NCBI RefSeq assembly: GCF_025772985.1
Contig: NZ_JAKMTB010000005.1
Span: 44,228-108,227, forward strand
Length of the DNA stretch: 64,000 bases
Origin: Campylobacter sp. CNRCH_2014_0184h
GTDB taxonomy: Bacteria > Campylobacterota > Campylobacteria > Campylobacterales > Campylobacteraceae
Reading direction: 5' to 3'
In this document: piece by piece, positions 8,874-17,198 of the stretch
Layout of the letters: each line of letters starts with the position of its first letter
Position numbering within the stretch: the first letter of the stretch is position 1
Translations under genes and position numbers: made by a program
The notes under the pieces: model-generated
Seen by the model: the letters and a program-made list of their open reading frames with translations, nothing else
What the model was told of the DNA's origin: nothing
Database searches by the model: none

Positions 8874-10061
8874 ATGACTTTAATAACTATTTTATGTATT
8901 TACACGGCCTTTTTGGTTTTTATATCTTATATGCAAATTTCTTTTTTAAAAAAAGAAAGAGAAAAGCATGCAATTATTTTAAATGAGCATGATTATAAAA
9001 ATGCTGCAAATATCGCCATAGAAAATGAAAAATACAAAATCTTTTCTAATCTTTATAATCTGATGATTAATATTTCTTGGATTGGCTTTGGCTTTTTGTA
9101 TTTTAAAGAAATTTTTATAAAAGAAAATTCTACTTTAGAAAATACTTTATTTTTACTTGCATTTTTATTGATTATTAGTATTTTAAATTTACCACTTAGT
9201 TATTATGAAAGCTTTATAAAAGATAAAAAACACGGCTTTTCTAATATGACTTTAGCACTTTTTATTAAAGATAGTATTAAATCTTTAGCCCTAATGCTTA
9301 TTTTTGGCTTTTTAATCATCTATGCTTTAGTGTTTTGTTTTGAGTTTTTTAGCACATACTGGTGGATAGTGGCTTTTGCCCTAAGCTTTATAATTATACT
9401 TATTATAAATCTCATCTACCCTACGCTTATTGCACCTATGTTTAATAAAATGAAAAAACTTGAAGATGAAAATTTATTAGAAAAAATCACCAATTTAATG
9501 CAAAAATGTGGCTTTAGTGCAAATGGTGTTTATGTTATTGATGCAAGCAAAAGGGACAAAAGATTAAATGCTTATTTTGGCGGTTTATTTAAAAGCAAAA
9601 GAGTGGTGCTTTTTGACACACTTTTAAATGCTTTAAAAGAAAAAGAACTCATTGCTGTTTTAGGTCATGAGCTAGGTCATTTTGTGCATAAAGATTTACT
9701 AAAAATGTTATTTTCTAGTGCTTTGATGCTTTTTGCTTTATTTTTTATCTTTGCACATTTACCAAACTTTTTTTATATTGAAAGTCATTTAGATGGAGTA
9801 AATGCTGGAGTTTTTGTGCTTTTATTGATTTTTGGAAATATTTTTACTTTTATTATCTCTCCACTACTTAATAAAATGAGTCAAAAAAATGAATTTAATG
9901 CTGACTTACACGGAGCAAAACTAAGCTCTAAAGAAGATATGAAAAATGCTCTCATAGCTTTAGCAAAAGAAAACAAAGCCTTTGTTAAAACAAGTAAAAT
10001 TTATACTTTCTTTCATCTAAGTCATCCTTGTATTTATGATAGAATCAAAGCTTTGCAATGA
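8874..10061 (+). CDS. M48 family integral-membrane zinc metalloprotease (Ste24/CAAX type)
   Basis: 395 residues with several hydrophobic segments (about 1-18, 58-77, 85-105, 133-160, 163-185, 278-300, 312-335). The zinc motif HELGH is at 265-269, and a downstream NEFNAD motif near 340 supplies the third ligand, Glu. This is the Ste24-like architecture, longer than HtpX. In bacteria the family is thought to degrade or trim membrane proteins; the substrate here is unknown. The last bases overlap prmC in an ATGA junction, so they are coupled. The order M48-prmC-DUF4149-flaC matches Cj0723c-Cj0720c as I remember it. Confidence 0.88.
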   Translation: MTLITILCIYTAFLVFISYMQISFLKKEREKHAIILNEHDYKNAANIAIENEKYKIFSNLYNLMINISWIGFGFLYFKEIFIKENSTLENTLFLLAFLLIISILNLPLSYYESFIKDKKHGFSNMTLALFIKDSIKSLALMLIFGFLIIYALVFCFEFFSTYWWIVAFALSFIIILIINLIYPTLIAPMFNKMKKLEDENLLEKITNLMQKCGFSANGVYVIDASKRDKRLNAYFGGLFKSKRVVLFDTLLNALKEKELIAVLGHELGHFVHKDLLKMLFSSALMLFALFFIFAHLPNFFYIESHLDGVNAGVFVLLLIFGNIFTFIISPLLNKMSQKNEFNADLHGAKLSSKEDMKNALIALAKENKAFVKTSKIYTFFHLSHPCIYDRIKALQ

Positions 10062-10861
10062 TTTCAATCAAACAAGCTTTAAAGCAAGCTTACGCAAAAG
10101 ATCCTACTCACAAAGAATATATACTTTTTATTCTTTGTGAGCTTTTGCAAAAAGATAAAGCTTGGATTTTTTTAAATCCTGAATTTCAAATCAATGAAAA
10201 AGTTTTTTTAGAATACGTAGATAAATTTTTAAATGGCGAGCCTTTTGAGTATTTATTTCAAAAAACACAGTTTTATGGTTTAGATTTTTTTATTGAAAAA
10301 GGGGTTTTAATACCGCGTTTTGATAGTGAAATATTACTTGAAAGATGCTTAGAAATTTTAGATCATAACTCTTTTAAAAATATACTTGAGATCGGCTTTG
10401 GGAGTGGAATTTTAAGTATCTCTCTAGCAAAGTTAAAGCAAATTTTCATACAAGCTTGCGATATTAATCCAAAAGCGCTAGAGCTTGCTAAAAAAAATGC
10501 AGATTTTCATAATGTTTCAAATTTAATTAATTTTCAACTTTGTGATTTTAAAACTATGCAAGGAAATTTTGACTTTATTTTCTCTAATCCTCCTTATATA
10601 AAAAATAATTATCCTTTGGATAAATGGGTACAAAATGAACCGCATAATGCTTTATTTGGCGGGGATAAAGGTTGGGAAATTTTACATGAAATTATCCTTT
10701 TTGCCAAAAACCATAACACAAAAGTCTTAGCGTGTGAGTTTGGCTATGATCAAAAAGCAATTTTAAATAAAATTTTAGAAGAAAATGATTTTAAAGCTAC
10801 TTTTTATCAAGATTATAATGGATTTGATAGAGCCTTTGTTGCGTGGAATTTAAAAAATTAG
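10058..10861 (+). CDS. prmC: Release factor glutamine methyltransferase
   Basis: A SAM-dependent methyltransferase that modifies the Gln of the GGQ motif in release factors RF1 and RF2. It has the N-terminal helical bundle, the SAM-binding loop EIGFGSG (111-117) and the catalytic NPPY motif (177-180). At 267 residues the length is normal (PrmC is about 270-280). It starts on the ATGA overlap with the M48 protease stop. Its 3' end runs close to the next start, which has its own ribosome site. Confidence 0.93.
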   Translation: MISIKQALKQAYAKDPTHKEYILFILCELLQKDKAWIFLNPEFQINEKVFLEYVDKFLNGEPFEYLFQKTQFYGLDFFIEKGVLIPRFDSEILLERCLEILDHNSFKNILEIGFGSGILSISLAKLKQIFIQACDINPKALELAKKNADFHNVSNLINFQLCDFKTMQGNFDFIFSNPPYIKNNYPLDKWVQNEPHNALFGGDKGWEILHEIILFAKNHNTKVLACEFGYDQKAILNKILEENDFKATFYQDYNGFDRAFVAWNLKN

Positions 10862-10890
10862 ACTATAATTATCTTTTTATAGGAGAAAAT

Positions 10891-11364
10891 ATGAAATCAA
10901 TATATTTATTTTTATTAGCAAGTTTAATTGGGATTGAAATTAGCATAGGTGTATTTTTAGCTCCGACTATATTTTATCCTGCTAAATTCATAGGCGAAGG
11001 GGTTTTAACTCATTTTCAAAGCGGACTTTTAATGACACACATTTTTGTGCAATTTGGTTATGTTTTACTAGGTGTGAGTGTTTTATCTATTTTAATGGAA
11101 ATTTTCTCATTTAAGGATAAAAATTTAACTTTTAAAATAAATTTTTCAAAATTCATGCTTTCTTTAATCATTTTGGCACTAAGTTTGCTTTTTGTATTTT
11201 ACTTCACTGCTTATGTTTTAGAAGCACAAAGCTTAGGAGAAGAAGCAACTAAGACTCAAGAATTTATAAAAATTCATAGTGCAAGTGAAGTTGTGATGAA
11301 AATTATCATGTTATCACAAGTAATTTTATTTTTTTTAAATTTTAAAACAAAAAAAATGATATAA
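10891..11364 (+). CDS. DUF4149 integral membrane protein
   Basis: 157 residues with four predicted membrane helices (about 3-25, 47-70, 88-112 and 135-152). It matches the pattern of DUF4149, including the early LIGIEISIGVFLAPTIF segment and a conserved charged/aromatic loop. Function is unknown. An upstream frame start at 10843 is possible, but I choose the ATG preceded by AGGAG at 10881-10885; the upstream extension would be charged and unlike the family. The stop codon overlaps the -10 box of flaC, so read-through into flaC is possible. Confidence 0.8.
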   Translation: MKSIYLFLLASLIGIEISIGVFLAPTIFYPAKFIGEGVLTHFQSGLLMTHIFVQFGYVLLGVSVLSILMEIFSFKDKNLTFKINFSKFMLSLIILALSLLFVFYFTAYVLEAQSLGEEATKTQEFIKIHSASEVVMKIIMLSQVILFFLNFKTKKMI

Positions 11365-11365
11365 T
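11357..11365 (+). promoter_or_regulatory. Extended -10 promoter of flaC
   Basis: TGATATAAT, the same 9-base element as at the autotransporter gene, overlaps the stop codon of the DUF4149 gene and lies 27 bases before the flaC ATG. Ribosome site AAGGAG is at 11381-11386. No sigma-28 or sigma-54 box is evident here. Confidence 0.55.
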
Positions 11366-11392
11366 AAAATAAGTCTTTAAAAGGAGTCAAAG

Positions 11393-12142
11393 ATGAAAAT
11401 AGGCGATATAGGGACAACTCAACAAAACCATTACTTAAATCAAGCGCAAAAAAACCAAGAAAAAGCTTTAGAAAATATAGCCGCAATGCGTGCTATAGAT
11501 GGAAGCGATGGGGCAAATTTAGCCATAGCTGATTCTTTAAGAAGTCAGTATAGTACCATAGATCAAGGTATTTTAAATGCTTATGATTCAGTAGGTGTTT
11601 TACAAATTGCTGATTCGACATTAAATAATATCTCAGCTACTGCAGATAGACTTAACGAACTTTCAGTACGCTCAAATAGTGCTGCATTAAATGATAGACA
11701 AAAAAGCATGCTAAATGCTGAAGCAAATAAGCTCATCAGCTCGATCAATGATGCATTTTCAAACGCGACTTTTAATGGAAAAAATGTTTTCCAAAGTATG
11801 GATTTTGTTGTTGGATCTGGGGTTGAAAGTATCAATTTAAATCAACCAAGCACGGCAAACTTAAGCCTTGAAAACCAAGATGGAATTCGCGATTTTCAAG
11901 ATCAAGTAGGTTCTTTACGCGCAGATATTGGTGCTGGGATCAATGCTATCCATTCTAATATCAACTCATCTTTGCAAACTAGCATTAACACTAAAGAAGC
12001 TGAAAGCAAATTGCAAAATAATGACTTAGCGCAAAATATTAATGATTTTAATGCAAATTACCTAAAAGAAAATGCGTTTTTGTTTGCAAATGCTCACTCA
12101 AATGTAATGCTACAAACTAAACTAGCAAGCCTACTTCAATAA
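11393..12142 (+). CDS. flaC: FlaC, secreted flagellin-like protein
   Basis: 249 residues with conserved flagellin D0/D1 ends and no variable central domain. The N-terminal part carries KALENIAAMRAI and LSVRSNSAALND; the C-terminal part carries NDFNANYLKENA and ends KLASLLQ. In C. jejuni FlaC is not needed for the filament; it is exported through the flagellar apparatus and binds host cells. The sequence agrees closely with my memory of C. jejuni FlaC (also 249 residues). It is monocistronic: it has its own promoter upstream and a strong terminator downstream. Confidence 0.95.
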   Translation: MKIGDIGTTQQNHYLNQAQKNQEKALENIAAMRAIDGSDGANLAIADSLRSQYSTIDQGILNAYDSVGVLQIADSTLNNISATADRLNELSVRSNSAALNDRQKSMLNAEANKLISSINDAFSNATFNGKNVFQSMDFVVGSGVESINLNQPSTANLSLENQDGIRDFQDQVGSLRADIGAGINAIHSNINSSLQTSINTKEAESKLQNNDLAQNINDFNANYLKENAFLFANAHSNVMLQTKLASLLQ

Positions 12143-12143
12143 T

Positions 12144-12170
12144 AAAACTCCCAAATAAGGGAGTTTTTTA
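12144..12170 (+). terminator. Terminator after flaC
   Basis: A 9-bp stem AAAACTCCC/GGGAGTTTT around the loop AAATAA, followed by T residues. It begins 2 bases after the flaC stop and ends just before the cmoB ribosome site (AAGGA at 12170-12174). Confidence 0.85.
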
Positions 12171-12179
12171 AGGAAAAAT

Positions 12180-13055
12180 ATGCAAGATAATGCTTTATTA
12201 AAGCAAGTTTTAAAACATCCTTTATATGAAAAAATTCAAAAACTTAGTACAAAAGTTAAAAACTCAAATTATCTAATAAACGAAAGTTTTGATATTTTTT
12301 GCGATAAAAGTTTAGATAATGAGATTAAAGACATTGCCTTAGAATTAAAACCTTGGCGCAAAGGACCTTTTAAAATCAATGATTTGTTCATAGATACAGA
12401 GTGGCAAAGTTTTATTAAATTTAACATATTAAAGCCTTATATGCAAGAAATCAAAGGCAAAGTGGTTGCGGATATTGGCTGCAATAATGGTTATTATATG
12501 TTTAAAATGCTTGAATTTAATCCTTCAAAACTCATAGGTTTTGATCCTTCTATTAAGTATTATTTGCAATTTTTACTTTTAAACTCTATTGCAAAAACTC
12601 CTATACAATATGAGCTTTTAGGCGTAGCTGATGTACCAAATTATGGCATAAAATTTGATGTGATTTTTTGTCTTGGCGTAATTTATCATCGCAGTGATCC
12701 TATAGCCATGCTAAAACAACTCAAGCAATCTTTAAATAAAGATGGCGTAGTCTTTTTAGATACTATGTATATAGAAGATGAAAGAGAAATTGCACTTATC
12801 CCTCAAAAAACTTATTCAAAAATACCAAATATTTTTTTCATTCCGTCGATATTGGGTTTAAGAAATTGGTGTTATAGAGCTGGATTTAGTGAATTTGAAG
12901 TTATAGCAACTAAACAAACTGATTTAGAAGAACAAAGAAAAACACAATGGATTGATTCTTATTCTTTAGATCAATTTTTAGACAAAAATGACTCAAATTT
13001 AACTTGTGAAGGCTATGAAGCACCAAAAAGAGTTTATGTTAAATTAAAGGTGTAA
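12180..13055 (+). CDS. cmoB: tRNA U34 carboxymethyltransferase
   Basis: Transfers a carboxymethyl group from carboxy-S-adenosylmethionine to 5-hydroxyuridine at tRNA position 34, giving cmo5U, which widens wobble decoding. Residues 85-110 hold the core LKPWRKGPF and IDTEWQSFIK signature of CmoB, followed by the cofactor loop VADIGCNNGYYMF. CLGVIYHRSDP is also diagnostic. The length of 291 is slightly shorter than E. coli CmoB (323). Its partner CmoA is not in this window. It is followed after 2 bases by the Cj0977-like gene; this pair is adjacent in C. jejuni too, from memory (Cj0976-Cj0977). Confidence 0.93.
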   Translation: MQDNALLKQVLKHPLYEKIQKLSTKVKNSNYLINESFDIFCDKSLDNEIKDIALELKPWRKGPFKINDLFIDTEWQSFIKFNILKPYMQEIKGKVVADIGCNNGYYMFKMLEFNPSKLIGFDPSIKYYLQFLLLNSIAKTPIQYELLGVADVPNYGIKFDVIFCLGVIYHRSDPIAMLKQLKQSLNKDGVVFLDTMYIEDEREIALIPQKTYSKIPNIFFIPSILGLRNWCYRAGFSEFEVIATKQTDLEEQRKTQWIDSYSLDQFLDKNDSNLTCEGYEAPKRVYVKLKV

Positions 13056-13057
13056 AA

Positions 13058-13621
13058 ATGGCAAGAACAGTAAGTGCTGTTACTATAGAAGAGCTAATAG
13101 ACCCTGAAGAATTAAATCGCATTAAATCAGAACTTATCACTTGTCCAGGGATAAATAATGCTTTAGCAGGAAGCATTTCTCATATAGAAAAAAACTTTGC
13201 TAAAGGTATCTTAATCACAACCCATGATATGGCAGTAGATGAGCTAGGATTAGTGCATAGTGGTTTTGTATTTAACGCGGCAAATTATATAGCTCAAGCT
13301 GCAATCAATAAAGAATTTAGCGTCTTAATAGGCTCAAGAAGCTTTTTTTATGCGCCTTTAAAAGTTGGAGATGTTTTAAATCTTGAAGCAAGCGCTCTAT
13401 TTAGCGATGATTCAAGAAAAAGAGAGGTTAAAGTAGTTGGCTTTGTAAATGATATTAAAATTTTCGATGCATCTTTTCAAGTAATCACCACAGATGATCA
13501 TATATTTAAATTAAAACAAAGTCAAAGCACAAGCTCTAGCAGTCAAAACCAACAAGAAACCTCCAAGCAAGATGCTACTCCAGAGGAATTAAATGCTGTT
13601 TTAAAAGGAATCGGGAGTTAA
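13058..13621 (+). CDS. Cj0977-like hot-dog fold virulence-associated protein
   Basis: 187 residues. About 20-155 match the hot-dog protein known as Cj0977 in C. jejuni, which is coexpressed with flagellar genes, needed for full invasion, and resembles acyl-CoA binding folds without a known reaction. Visible core segments are HSGFVFNAANYIAQAAI (the hot-dog helix) and GSRSFFYAPLKVGDVLNLEA. A Ser/Gln-rich tail (SQSTSSSSQNQQ) follows, then a short helix. There is no signal peptide, so it is cytosolic. The 3' end overlaps the convergent lipoprotein gene by 21 bases. I see no convincing sigma-28 box directly upstream. Confidence 0.88.
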   Translation: MARTVSAVTIEELIDPEELNRIKSELITCPGINNALAGSISHIEKNFAKGILITTHDMAVDELGLVHSGFVFNAANYIAQAAINKEFSVLIGSRSFFYAPLKVGDVLNLEASALFSDDSRKREVKVVGFVNDIKIFDASFQVITTDDHIFKLKQSQSTSSSSQNQQETSKQDATPEELNAVLKGIGS

Positions 13622-13786
13622 AGGTAAATCTACCCAATTCTTTGGGCATTCTTTATGGTAAGTCCCGCTTGCATCATAATATTCTTTACAATCATCATAA
13701 AAGCGGTTTGAAATTCCTCTTTCATTTACAAAACAACCACCAAAAAATAATGCTAAAAATCCAATGAAAAATATTTTTTTAAACAT
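13601..13786 (-). CDS. Small lipoprotein
   Basis: 61 residues. A hydrophobic N terminus (MFKKIFFIGFLALFF) ends in the lipobox FGGC, giving a mature lipoprotein of about 44 residues with two further Cys residues (CKEYYDASGTYHKEC) that could form a disulfide. It is convergent with the Cj0977-like gene and 8 bases downstream of the thermonuclease-like gene on the same strand, so they probably form one transcript. It corresponds to Cj0978c by position, from memory. Function is unknown. Confidence 0.8.
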   Translation of the reverse strand: MFKKIFFIGFLALFFGGCFVNERGISNRFYDDCKEYYDASGTYHKECPKNWVDLPLTPDSF

Positions 13787-13794
13787 CTCTTTTC

Positions 13795-14319
13795 CTATTT
13801 TAATCTTATTTGTTTACGCCATTTGTAAGGCTCTATAGGATTTTCATCTACCCATAAGCCTTTTTTATTTTCTTTGGCATAATTTTGCTCATTTACATAT
13901 AAATCACTATAATGTTCATAAGCCCAAGCAAAACCATTTTTAACCATAACTTGATTGATATCTTTATCATTTAAATACACAATGGCTAAAATTCTACCAT
14001 ATTTATCCTCATCTTTTACATTCAAAACCACTTCTTTATTCAACACAATTGCATTTAAAAATTGCGCAGCCATCTTTCCATAAGCTTGATCACTTTCAGG
14101 TGCATCTATACCAAAAAGTCTAATTTTAAGTTTTTCATCTTCAAATTTAGCCTCAATAGTATCCCCATCTACTACACGACTTACTTTAGCATTAATGTAT
14201 GAGCCACTATCATAATTTAAAATATAAGCAAAAGCAAATAAAAAAAGTGCAATTAAAAATTTCTTTGGATCTTTTAGTAAAGTTATTAATAATTTAATTT
14301 GCTTTTGAGAAATTTTCAT
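13795..14319 (-). CDS. Thermonuclease-like (SNase) exported or membrane-anchored nuclease
   Basis: 174 residues. An N-terminal hydrophobic segment (LIALFLFAFAYILNY, about 22-36) acts as a signal anchor. It is followed by a staphylococcal-nuclease domain: RVVDGDTIEAKF, IRLFGIDAPESDQAYG and KYGRILAIVYL, which contain the Arg, Glu and Arg residues expected at the active site and the Asp residues that hold calcium. It likely cuts DNA or RNA in the periplasm or outside the cell. The gene starts 53 bases from the divergent peptidase gene. Related nucleases in Campylobacter are known to limit DNA uptake or biofilm; that role is inference here. Confidence 0.85.
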   Translation of the reverse strand: MKISQKQIKLLITLLKDPKKFLIALFLFAFAYILNYDSGSYINAKVSRVVDGDTIEAKFEDEKLKIRLFGIDAPESDQAYGKMAAQFLNAIVLNKEVVLNVKDEDKYGRILAIVYLNDKDINQVMVKNGFAWAYEHYSDLYVNEQNYAKENKKGLWVDENPIEPYKWRKQIRLK

Positions 14320-14372
14320 TTAAACCTCATCTATATAAAAATATGCCATAATTACAACAAAAAGGAGATTTT

Positions 14373-15641
14373 ATGCAAGAAATTATACAAAATTTTAAAC
14401 AAATTACTCAAATACCTCATTGTAGTTTCCATACTGAAGAATTAAAAAATTTTCTTATTGATTTTGCCAAAAGTCAAAATTGCCGAGTAAACGTTGATAA
14501 AGCGGGTAATATCCATGCATATAAAGGAAAACCTAAAATTTGTTTACAAAGTCATTATGATATGGTTTGCATGGGAGAGGCTCCTAATATACAAATGTAT
14601 GAAGAAAATGGATATTTAAAGGCCAAAAACTCGAGCTTGGGTGCAGATAATGGCATAGGAGTATCATTAATGATGCAAGCTTTAAAAGACTTTGAAAATA
14701 TCGAATGTCTTTTTACTAATGATGAGGAAGTTGGCCTTTGTGGAGCAAATAATCTTACACATGCTTTGATTTCAAACAAACTATTAAATTTAGATCATGA
14801 GAGTGATGATGAAGTTGTTATAGGTTGTGCTGGCGGTGTGGATATTTTTACTAGTTTAAACTTAGAAATAGACGAAAAAGAAGGTGAATGCTATGAAATA
14901 GAAGCAATTGATTTTAAAGGTGGGCATTCAGGGATTGATATTGTTAAAAATATTAAATCTTCTATTAAAGAAGCAAGTTATTTTATCACTCAAAACCAAG
15001 GTGAGCTTTGCGAATTTAACGCAGGTGAGAGAATCAACTCTATACCAAAACATGCTAAAATCATAGCATTTTTTAAAAATCCCCCAAAAGAAAATAATCA
15101 TTTTAAAGTGAATTATATAGGTAAAATCAAAAGGACATATTATAAAAATTCTCAAATCATTTTAAATCTTATCAATGCTTTTGCACAAGGTGTTAGAACT
15201 TTTAATCATCAATTAAATTTAGTCCAAACAAGTATCAATCTTTCATTAGCTTATGAAAAAGAAGGTAAATTTCATTTTGAACTTTTTGCAAGGTCGAATG
15301 ATTTACAAGAGCTTAAAAATATAGAATTTGAAACCTTAACTTATTTTAAAATGCAAAATTGTGAAGTTTCAAGTGCAAATTTTTATCCGCCTTGGGTCAA
15401 CAAAGATACTAATTTTGGAGAAGAAATTCTAAGTTATTTTAAAAAAGAAAATCCAAATGCCAAGCTTTATACTATACATGCTGGTTTAGAATGTGGTATT
15501 ATAAGTGAAAAACAACCACTAGAATGTTGCTCCATAGGCCCAAATATCCATAGCCCCCACTCAACAGATGAAAAATGTGAAATAGCTTCTATTGAAAAAA
15601 TCAGCAAAATTCTTTTTGCTATCTTAAAAAATTACCAATAA
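14373..15641 (+). CDS. pepD: M20 family aminoacyl-histidine dipeptidase (PepD-like)
   Basis: A cytosolic zinc dipeptidase. Metal and catalytic motifs are in order: SHYDMV (His and catalytic Asp), GADNGIG (bridging Asp), TNDEEVGLCGA (catalytic Glu and ligand Glu), LDHESDDE (Asp ligand), and SIGPNIHSPHST near the C terminus (His ligand). At 422 residues it is shorter than E. coli PepD (485), mainly in the lid domain. The ribosome site AAAGGAG lies directly upstream. It is a single gene followed by a long inverted repeat. Cj0980 is the positional match I remember. Confidence 0.87.
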   Translation: MQEIIQNFKQITQIPHCSFHTEELKNFLIDFAKSQNCRVNVDKAGNIHAYKGKPKICLQSHYDMVCMGEAPNIQMYEENGYLKAKNSSLGADNGIGVSLMMQALKDFENIECLFTNDEEVGLCGANNLTHALISNKLLNLDHESDDEVVIGCAGGVDIFTSLNLEIDEKEGECYEIEAIDFKGGHSGIDIVKNIKSSIKEASYFITQNQGELCEFNAGERINSIPKHAKIIAFFKNPPKENNHFKVNYIGKIKRTYYKNSQIILNLINAFAQGVRTFNHQLNLVQTSINLSLAYEKEGKFHFELFARSNDLQELKNIEFETLTYFKMQNCEVSSANFYPPWVNKDTNFGEEILSYFKKENPNAKLYTIHAGLECGIISEKQPLECCSIGPNIHSPHSTDEKCEIASIEKISKILFAILKNYQ

Positions 15642-15648
15642 GCAAAAA

Positions 15649-15683
15649 ACCAATATTTTGACAAACAAATTCAAAATATTGGT
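15649..15683 (+). terminator. Inverted repeat between pepD and dcuB
   Basis: A perfect 13-bp inverted repeat (ACCAATATTTTGA / TCAAAATATTGGT) with a 9-base loop. It begins 8 bases after the pepD stop and ends about 54 bases before the dcuB -10 box. No clean T tract follows, so it could be the pepD terminator or an operator for dcuB. Part of one arm (ACCAATA) also occurs at about 15633. Confidence 0.55.
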
Positions 15684-15736
15684 AAATATTTATTTAAATA
15701 AGAAAAAATTTTATTTACTATTAATAAAAATTACAC

Positions 15737-15742
15737 TATACT
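15737..15742 (+). promoter_or_regulatory. Probable -10 box of dcuB
   Basis: TATACT lies 30 bases before the dcuB ATG, with AAGGAGA at 15761-15767 as ribosome site. Upstream DNA is T-rich without a clear -35. Confidence 0.5.
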
Positions 15743-15771
15743 CTCGCATATTTTAAAAACAAGGAGAGAGT

Positions 15772-17166
15772 ATGGAAATGCTAACTAGCCTTAGCGAAGG
15801 CACTCAATTTAGTATCCAACTAGCCGTAGTTCTCATTTGTCTTTTTTATGGGGCAAAAAAAGGCGGTATCGCTCTAGGTTTGTTAGGCGGTATAGGTTTA
15901 TTAGTTTTAAGTTTTGGTTTTGCTGTAGCACCTGGAAAACCTTCTATTGATGTTATGCTTACTATCTTAGCTGTTGTTGTTGCTAGTGCAACTTTACAAG
16001 CTAGTGGTGGTTTAGATGTAATGTTGCAAATTGCAGAAAGAGTTTTAAGAAAAAATCCTAAATTTTTAACCATCTTAGCTCCTTTTGTAACTTGCTTTCT
16101 GACCATGCTTTGTGGAACCGGACATGTTGTTTATACTATGATGCCTATTATTTATGACATTGCTATTAAAAACGGCATACGCCCAGAAAGACCAATGGCT
16201 GCTTCTAGCATTTCTTCTCAACTTGGAGTTATAGCAAGTCCTGTTTCAGTTGCTGTTGTAAGCTTAACCGCATTGCTTTTAAATCCAGAAATTAATAAAC
16301 ATCCTTTAGCAGGATTTGATGGCTATGTAGATTTACTTGCTATTACTATACCTTCTACTTTAGTTGGCGTTTTAGCTATAGGAATTTTTTCTTGGTTTAG
16401 AGGAAAAGATCTTGATAAAGATGAAGAATTTCAAGCTAGAATTAAAGATCCAGAACAAAGAGAATACATCTATGGTGATAGCAAAACTCTTCTTGGACAA
16501 AAACTTCCAACTATTCAATGGGTAGCTATGTGGATTTTCTTAGGTGCTATTGCAATAGTGGCTATACTTGGAGCCTTCCCAGAACTTAGACCACAATTTA
16601 CCTCAAAAGGCATTACTAAACCTATGAATATGGTTGCAGTAATTCAAATGTTCATGCTTTTAGCAGGTGCGGCACTTATCATCTTTACTAAGCTTGATGC
16701 AAGTAAAATTGCAAAAAATGAAATTTTTAAATCAGGTATGATAGCTTTAGTAGCTGTTTTTGGAATTTCTTGGATGGCAGATACTATGTTTGCAGTACAC
16801 ACTCCTATGATGAAAGAATCTTTAGGAAATATTGTTATAGAACACCCTTGGACTTATGCAGTTATGCTTTTATTAATTTCTAAATTTGTTAATTCTCAAG
16901 CAGCAGCAATTGCAGCTTTTGTGCCACTTGCATTAGGTATTGGTGTTGAACCAGGTATTATCATTGCTTTTGCAGCAGCTTGTTATGGATATTATATTTT
17001 ACCAACCTATCCAAGCGATCTTGCAACTATACAATTTGATAGATCAGGTACTACAAAAATAGGTAAATTTGTTATCAATCACAGCTTTATCTTACCAGGT
17101 TTAATTGGTGTAATTGTTTCTTGTATAGTAGGTTATTTCTTAGCTTTAGGTGCAGGATATTTATAA
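15772..17166 (+). CDS. dcuB: Anaerobic C4-dicarboxylate transporter
   Basis: 464 residues, about 12 membrane helices. It matches the DcuA/DcuB family nearly throughout, for example [47 protein letters not shown] and [20 protein letters not shown]. The pattern resembles DcuB (fumarate/succinate antiport during fumarate respiration) more than DcuA. An extra 10-residue N-terminal extension precedes the usual start; a second Met at residue 3 is possible. Its own promoter and a downstream bidirectional terminator make it monocistronic. In C. jejuni DcuB-type carriers move aspartate, fumarate and succinate under oxygen limitation. Confidence 0.93.
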   Translation: MEMLTSLSEGTQFSIQLAVVLICLFYGAKKGGIALGLLGGIGLLVLSFGFAVAPGKPSIDVMLTILAVVVASATLQASGGLDVMLQIAERVLRKNPKFLTILAPFVTCFLTMLCGTGHVVYTMMPIIYDIAIKNGIRPERPMAASSISSQLGVIASPVSVAVVSLTALLLNPEINKHPLAGFDGYVDLLAITIPSTLVGVLAIGIFSWFRGKDLDKDEEFQARIKDPEQREYIYGDSKTLLGQKLPTIQWVAMWIFLGAIAIVAILGAFPELRPQFTSKGITKPMNMVAVIQMFMLLAGAALIIFTKLDASKIAKNEIFKSGMIALVAVFGISWMADTMFAVHTPMMKESLGNIVIEHPWTYAVMLLLISKFVNSQAAAIAAFVPLALGIGVEPGIIIAFAAACYGYYILPTYPSDLATIQFDRSGTTKIGKFVINHSFILPGLIGVIVSCIVGYFLALGAGYL

Positions 17167-17170
17167 AATC

Positions 17171-17198
17171 AAAGGGCTTATTTTAAAGCCCTTTTTTA
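17171..17198. terminator. Bidirectional terminator between dcuB and astA
   Basis: A 9-bp stem AAAGGGCTT/AAGCCCTTT with A residues before it and six T residues after it. It serves dcuB on the plus strand and astA on the minus strand, whose stop lies at its edge. Confidence 0.85.

Noticed and set aside
8863..8877. Four-codon leader ORF (ATG GAA AAA TTA TGA) overlapping the M48 start
   Set aside because: Too short and without its own ribosome site; likely accidental.
12847..12852. CGATAT as a sigma-28 -10 box for the Cj0977-like gene
   Set aside because: It is about 200 bases upstream inside cmoB and lacks a matching -35 element at the right spacing.
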